Assembly: GCA_027533425.1 (NCBI GenBank)
Contig: JAPZUD010000001.1
Span: 62,001 to 126,000 of the forward strand
Reading direction: 5' to 3'
Source: Beijerinckiaceae bacterium
GTDB taxonomy: Bacteria; Pseudomonadota; Alphaproteobacteria; Rhizobiales; Beijerinckiaceae
Length of the DNA: 64,000 bases
Both the position numbers and the translations under genes were made by a program. Below are positions 61,396-64,000 of this stretch, piece after piece. Under the pieces are notes generated by a model. It saw nothing but the letters and a program-made list of their open reading frames with translations. It did no database searches and was not told the origin of the DNA. Numbering within the stretch: the stretch's first letter is position 1; each line of letters starts with the position of its first letter.

Positions 61396-62272
61396 AATGC
61401 ACCCGTTTCTCGATGTAGCGGAACTGGACGAAGGTAAGGCCGATCACGAGGAGCATCAGCACGATCGATTGGGCTGCGGCCATCGAGTAATCGAGGCCCT
61501 TGAACCCGTCGGAATAGATCTTGAAGACCATAAGGTCCGTTGCTCGGGCCGGGCCGCCGCCGGTGGTAATGTCGACAATGCCGAAGCTGTCGACAAAGCT
61601 TTCGGTGACGTTGATGACCAGCAGGAAGAACAGGGTCGGCGCGAGCAGCGGGATCTGGATATCGCGCGCGCGGCGAAGCACGCCGGAGCCATCCATCGCG
61701 GCCGCTTCGATGAGGCCCCTCGGGATGCTTTGCAATGCGGCGAGGAAGAAGATGAAATTGTAGGCCATCATCTTCCAGGAATTCGCGATCACGATCAGGA
61801 TCATCGCATCCCAGCCCTTGAGGGCGGGATTCCACAGGTTCGGCGCCAGCTGGTTGATGGCCGAGACGAAGCCGGCATCCGGTGCGAAGATGAATCGGAA
61901 GGCGAGGCCCACGGCTGGCGCTGCGATGGCATAAGGCCAGAAATAGACGAAACGGTAGGCCTTGTGCCCCGCGAGCTGCCTGTCGATCATCAGCGCCAGA
62001 AGCAGCGCCATACCGATAGACAGGGCCGTCGAAAGGATCGCGAAGATGATCGAAACCCGGACGGAGTTCCAGTAGACGGCATCGGCGAAGATCTGCTGGA
62101 AATTCTGCCAGCCCACCCATTGATTGGTTCCGCCGAAGGGCGGCTGTGTCGAGAACGCCCAGTACAGCGCCTGCAGCGTCGGCCAGTAGAAGAACACGAC
62201 AACCAGCAGGATCTGCGGCGCCACGAGCGCGCCGGCGAGCCAGAGATTGCTGAAGGTGGCGCGCCTGTCCAT
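61388..62272 (-). CDS. ugpA: sn-Glycerol-3-phosphate ABC importer, permease UgpA
   Basis: The 294-residue permease has six helices, an N-terminal VVFFYWPTLQALYWAF and the loop EAAAMDGSGVLRRARDIQIPLLAPTLFF. The stretch QPPFGGTNQWVGWQNFQQIFADAVYWNS is typical of UgpA. It lies 66 bases after ugpB and overlaps ugpE by eight bases. Confidence 0.87.
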   Translation of the reverse strand: MDRRATFSNLWLAGALVAPQILLVVVFFYWPTLQALYWAFSTQPPFGGTNQWVGWQNFQQIFADAVYWNSVRVSIIFAILSTALSIGMALLLALMIDRQLAGHKAYRFVYFWPYAIAAPAVGLAFRFIFAPDAGFVSAINQLAPNLWNPALKGWDAMILIVIANSWKMMAYNFIFFLAALQSIPRGLIEAAAMDGSGVLRRARDIQIPLLAPTLFFLLVINVTESFVDSFGIVDITTGGGPARATDLMVFKIYSDGFKGLDYSMAAAQSIVLMLLVIGLTFVQFRYIEKRVHYA

Positions 62273-62338
62273 GTGGCTTCCCCGAAACGAGATGTCCCGG
62301 GCCGGCCGGCCCGGGACGATGATGGATGTGTATGGCGA

Positions 62339-63679
62339 TCAGGGCAGCTGCTTGCCCTTGAAGGTCTGCTCGAACCGGCGGAGGATCTGGTTCGACCGCT
62401 GGGCGGCATCATCCAGCGCGGTCTGCACATCCTTCTTGCCGGTAAAGGCAGCTTCGAGCTCCGAGCGGATCTCGGCGCGGATCTGGGTGAAGTTGCCCAG
62501 GCGGATGCCTCGCGAGACGGCGGTCGGCGGCGTGAAGGTCAGGGATTCAATGGCGATCTCGCGGCCCTGGCGCTTCGGATCGGCATAGAAGCCAGCATCC
62601 ACCATCGCCTTGTAGCCCGCCTGCGTGACCGGGATATAGCCGGTCACATCGGCAAACCACTGCTCTTCCTTCGGCTGGAGCAGGAACTGGATATAGGCGG
62701 CCGCGGCTTCGTATTCCGGCTTCGACTTGCCCTGGAGCACCCAGAGCGAGGCCCCGCCGACAAGGCTGTTATGACGCTTGAAATCCTTGTAGACCGGCAG
62801 CTTGGCAACGCCCCAGTTAAGGCCTGGCTTGGCGGTCGAACCAACGACGCCATGGTTGGCGACAGAGCTCAGCATCGAAGCGCACGAGCCGTCGGTGAAG
62901 GCCTGGAGGATGGTCTTGCCGGTCTGCGCGGTCTGGATCCGCGCGACACCTTCGTCGAGCAGCTTCTTCCAGTCCTTCATGTAATCGGCGAACTTGGTCT
63001 TGTTGAACATGACTTCGGCGTCGAGGCCGTCATAGCCGTTGTTCTTGGTCGCGATCGGAAGGTTGTGGATCGCCGAGAACTGTTCCAGCGGCATCCAGGT
63101 GTCATAGTCGAAGGCGAAGCCGCACTCGATGCCGGCCTTCTTCATGGCGCGGATATCGTCCCACCATTCCTCGATCGTCTCCGGCGCCTTCGTCTTGCCG
63201 ATTTTCGCCCAGGCATCCTTGTTCCAGTAGAGCAGGGCGGTCGAGGAGTTGTACGGGAAGGACCACATCTGGCCCTTCGATGTGGCGTAATAGTTCGAGA
63301 TACCGGGAAAATAGCCCGACCAGTCGATCTTCATGTTGAAGTCGCGGGCAAGATCCGGCGCATTGTAGGTCGCGCCGGAGAGCATGAAATTCACGGTGCC
63401 GGCATCATAGATCTGGACGAGCGTCGGGTGCTGCTTCGAGCGGAAGGCGGCGATCGTGTTCTGCTCGGCCTTGTCATAGCCACCCTGGCCAACGCACTTG
63501 GCTTCGTACTTGGTCTGGCTGTCATTGAAGCGCTTGCAGTGCTCTTCCATGATTTCGCCGAGGCGACCGGTCAGACCATACCAGAACTCGAACTGGATGC
63601 GCTGCTGGGCCTGGGCCGGACCGGCGAGGCCTAGGGAGGTGACCGCAAGCGCTGCGGCGGCAAGAATGCGTCTGGACAT
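62339..63679 (-). CDS. ugpB: sn-Glycerol-3-phosphate ABC importer, binding protein UgpB
   Basis: From ATG 63679 (GGGGAAGCCG upstream) the 446-residue precursor has a signal peptide (MSRRILAAAALAVTSLGLAGPAQA). The mature start is IQFEFWYGLTGRLGEIMEEHCKRFN, a UgpB hallmark, followed by QGGYDKAEQNTIAAFRSKQHPTLVQIYDAGT. It binds sn-glycerol-3-phosphate or its diesters in the periplasm. It is first in ugpBAEC; a weak Pho-box-like element lies about 100 bases upstream. Confidence 0.9.
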   Translation of the reverse strand: MSRRILAAAALAVTSLGLAGPAQAQQRIQFEFWYGLTGRLGEIMEEHCKRFNDSQTKYEAKCVGQGGYDKAEQNTIAAFRSKQHPTLVQIYDAGTVNFMLSGATYNAPDLARDFNMKIDWSGYFPGISNYYATSKGQMWSFPYNSSTALLYWNKDAWAKIGKTKAPETIEEWWDDIRAMKKAGIECGFAFDYDTWMPLEQFSAIHNLPIATKNNGYDGLDAEVMFNKTKFADYMKDWKKLLDEGVARIQTAQTGKTILQAFTDGSCASMLSSVANHGVVGSTAKPGLNWGVAKLPVYKDFKRHNSLVGGASLWVLQGKSKPEYEAAAAYIQFLLQPKEEQWFADVTGYIPVTQAGYKAMVDAGFYADPKRQGREIAIESLTFTPPTAVSRGIRLGNFTQIRAEIRSELEAAFTGKKDVQTALDDAAQRSNQILRRFEQTFKGKQLP

Positions 63680-63766
63680 CGGCTTCCCCGTGATGTGACC
63701 GCGTCGGGCGCGGCTGCTGCCGGTCATCGCCTTGATGCCGGCTCGGGAACCCCCTATCGGGTTGCG

Positions 63767-63784
63767 ATGACATGCCGGTGATGG
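63767..63784 (-). promoter_or_regulatory. Weak Pho-box-like element upstream of ugpB
   Basis: On the minus strand CCATCAC-CGGC-ATGTCAT matches the PhoB pattern CTGTCAY-N4-CTGTCAY at 11 of 14 defined positions, about 88-105 bases before the ugpB ATG. Ugp is a PhoB-regulated system in several bacteria, which makes a site here plausible but not proven. Confidence 0.4.
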
Positions 63785-63829
63785 CCTGATGTCACTTTGT
63801 CGTCGTGCCGGCTAAGGCCCGATGCGCGG

Positions 63830-64000
63830 TCAGAGCAGTCGCTTGCGGATGCGGTTCGAGACCTGCTCGACCAGTACGACCAGCAGGAACACCGCGATGA
63901 TGATCGTTGCAGCGGTGTCATAGTCGAAGAGGTCGAACGCCACCTTCAGCTCGACGCCGATGCCGCCGGCCCCGACGAGCCCGAGGATCACCGAGCCTCG
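63830..64000 (-). CDS. phnE: PhnE-type phosphonate/phosphate importer permease, C-terminus only
   Basis: The last 56 codons of a minus-strand gene enter from the right edge: GSVILGLVGAGGIGVELK, then FDYDTAATIIIAVFLLVVLVEQ as final helix and a basic tail SNRIRKRLL. The GLVGAGGIG block is the PhnE C-terminal signature, also present in both PhnE proteins at 36749-38373. It ends 151 bases before the ugpB start. A second phn importer therefore lies beyond the window, next to ugp, consistent with a phosphate-uptake neighbourhood. Confidence 0.8.
   Translation of the reverse strand, partial: RGSVILGLVGAGGIGVELKVAFDLFDYDTAATIIIAVFLLVVLVEQVSNRIRKRLL

Noticed and set aside
61346-63634. A very long plus-strand open frame (762 codons) opposite ugpB, ugpA and ugpE
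   Set aside because: It is the complement of three well-recognised genes, is rich in D/R/H/G as expected for antisense of high-GC coding sequence, and matches no family.

Overview
The window looks like a chromosomal stretch from a high-GC alphaproteobacterium, most likely of the order Hyphomicrobiales (Rhizobiales). The grounds are the Bug-type tricarboxylate-binding proteins, a Caulobacter-type xylose dehydrogenase beside a ROK/XylFHG importer, a ugpBAEC operon, PhnCDE-type importers and two large cache-PAS chemoreceptors. This placement is inferred from gene families. No rRNA, tRNA or CRISPR array was seen.

Layout. 1-8 kb: a DCC-family thiol protein (cut by the left edge), a DUF2269 membrane protein, a class III aminotransferase, DedA, a CNNM/CBS protein, an APC permease, a LysE exporter and a small UspA-like ORF. 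7.6-11.1 kb: a FecBCD-like importer plus a broken paralogue of its binding protein. 11.1-14.4 kb: LysR, a Bug binding protein and tartrate dehydrogenase. 14.9-19.8 kb: TetR with a DevBCA-type exporter whose adaptor is fused to an MFS transporter. 20-23 kb: a methyltransferase and a two-component pair. 23.2-25.5 kb: a chemoreceptor.

25.5-38.4 kb is the core of interest. On the minus strand lie an ArsR-ArsC fusion, a PhnD-like exported binding protein, a histidine kinase and an NtrC-type regulator. They are followed by a near-consensus sigma-54 promoter with two palindromic upstream sites, then a SoxC-like molybdoenzyme, a monoheme cytochrome c and a chemoreceptor. This is the layout of arsenite-oxidase (aioXSR-aioBA) loci, but with an enzyme of the sulfite-oxidase family in place of AioBA. 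Divergently transcribed are GAPDH and ArsJ (arsenate detoxification through 1-arseno-3-phosphoglycerate efflux), then a PhnDCEE importer behind a Pho box. Arsenic resistance, arsenic- or sulfur-oxyanion sensing and phosphate-starvation uptake therefore sit back to back.

38.7-42.6 kb: IclR, a second Bug protein and a ThDP enzyme. 42.9-50.5 kb: an MltF-like lytic transglycosylase, a Pro/Arg-rich repeat protein, two outer-membrane barrels, a winged-helix regulator, a Cys-type sulfatase and its formylglycine-generating enzyme. 50.9-53.2 kb: a second chemoreceptor. 53.5-59 kb: a ROK regulator and the xylFHG-xylose dehydrogenase operon. 59.3-64 kb: ugpBAEC for glycerol-3-phosphate and the end of a PhnE permease.

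Decayed copies of one IS6-family element (recurrent end GGCACTGTCAGA / TCTGACAGCACC) lie between many of these modules, suggesting the region was assembled from blocks and that the element has since died.
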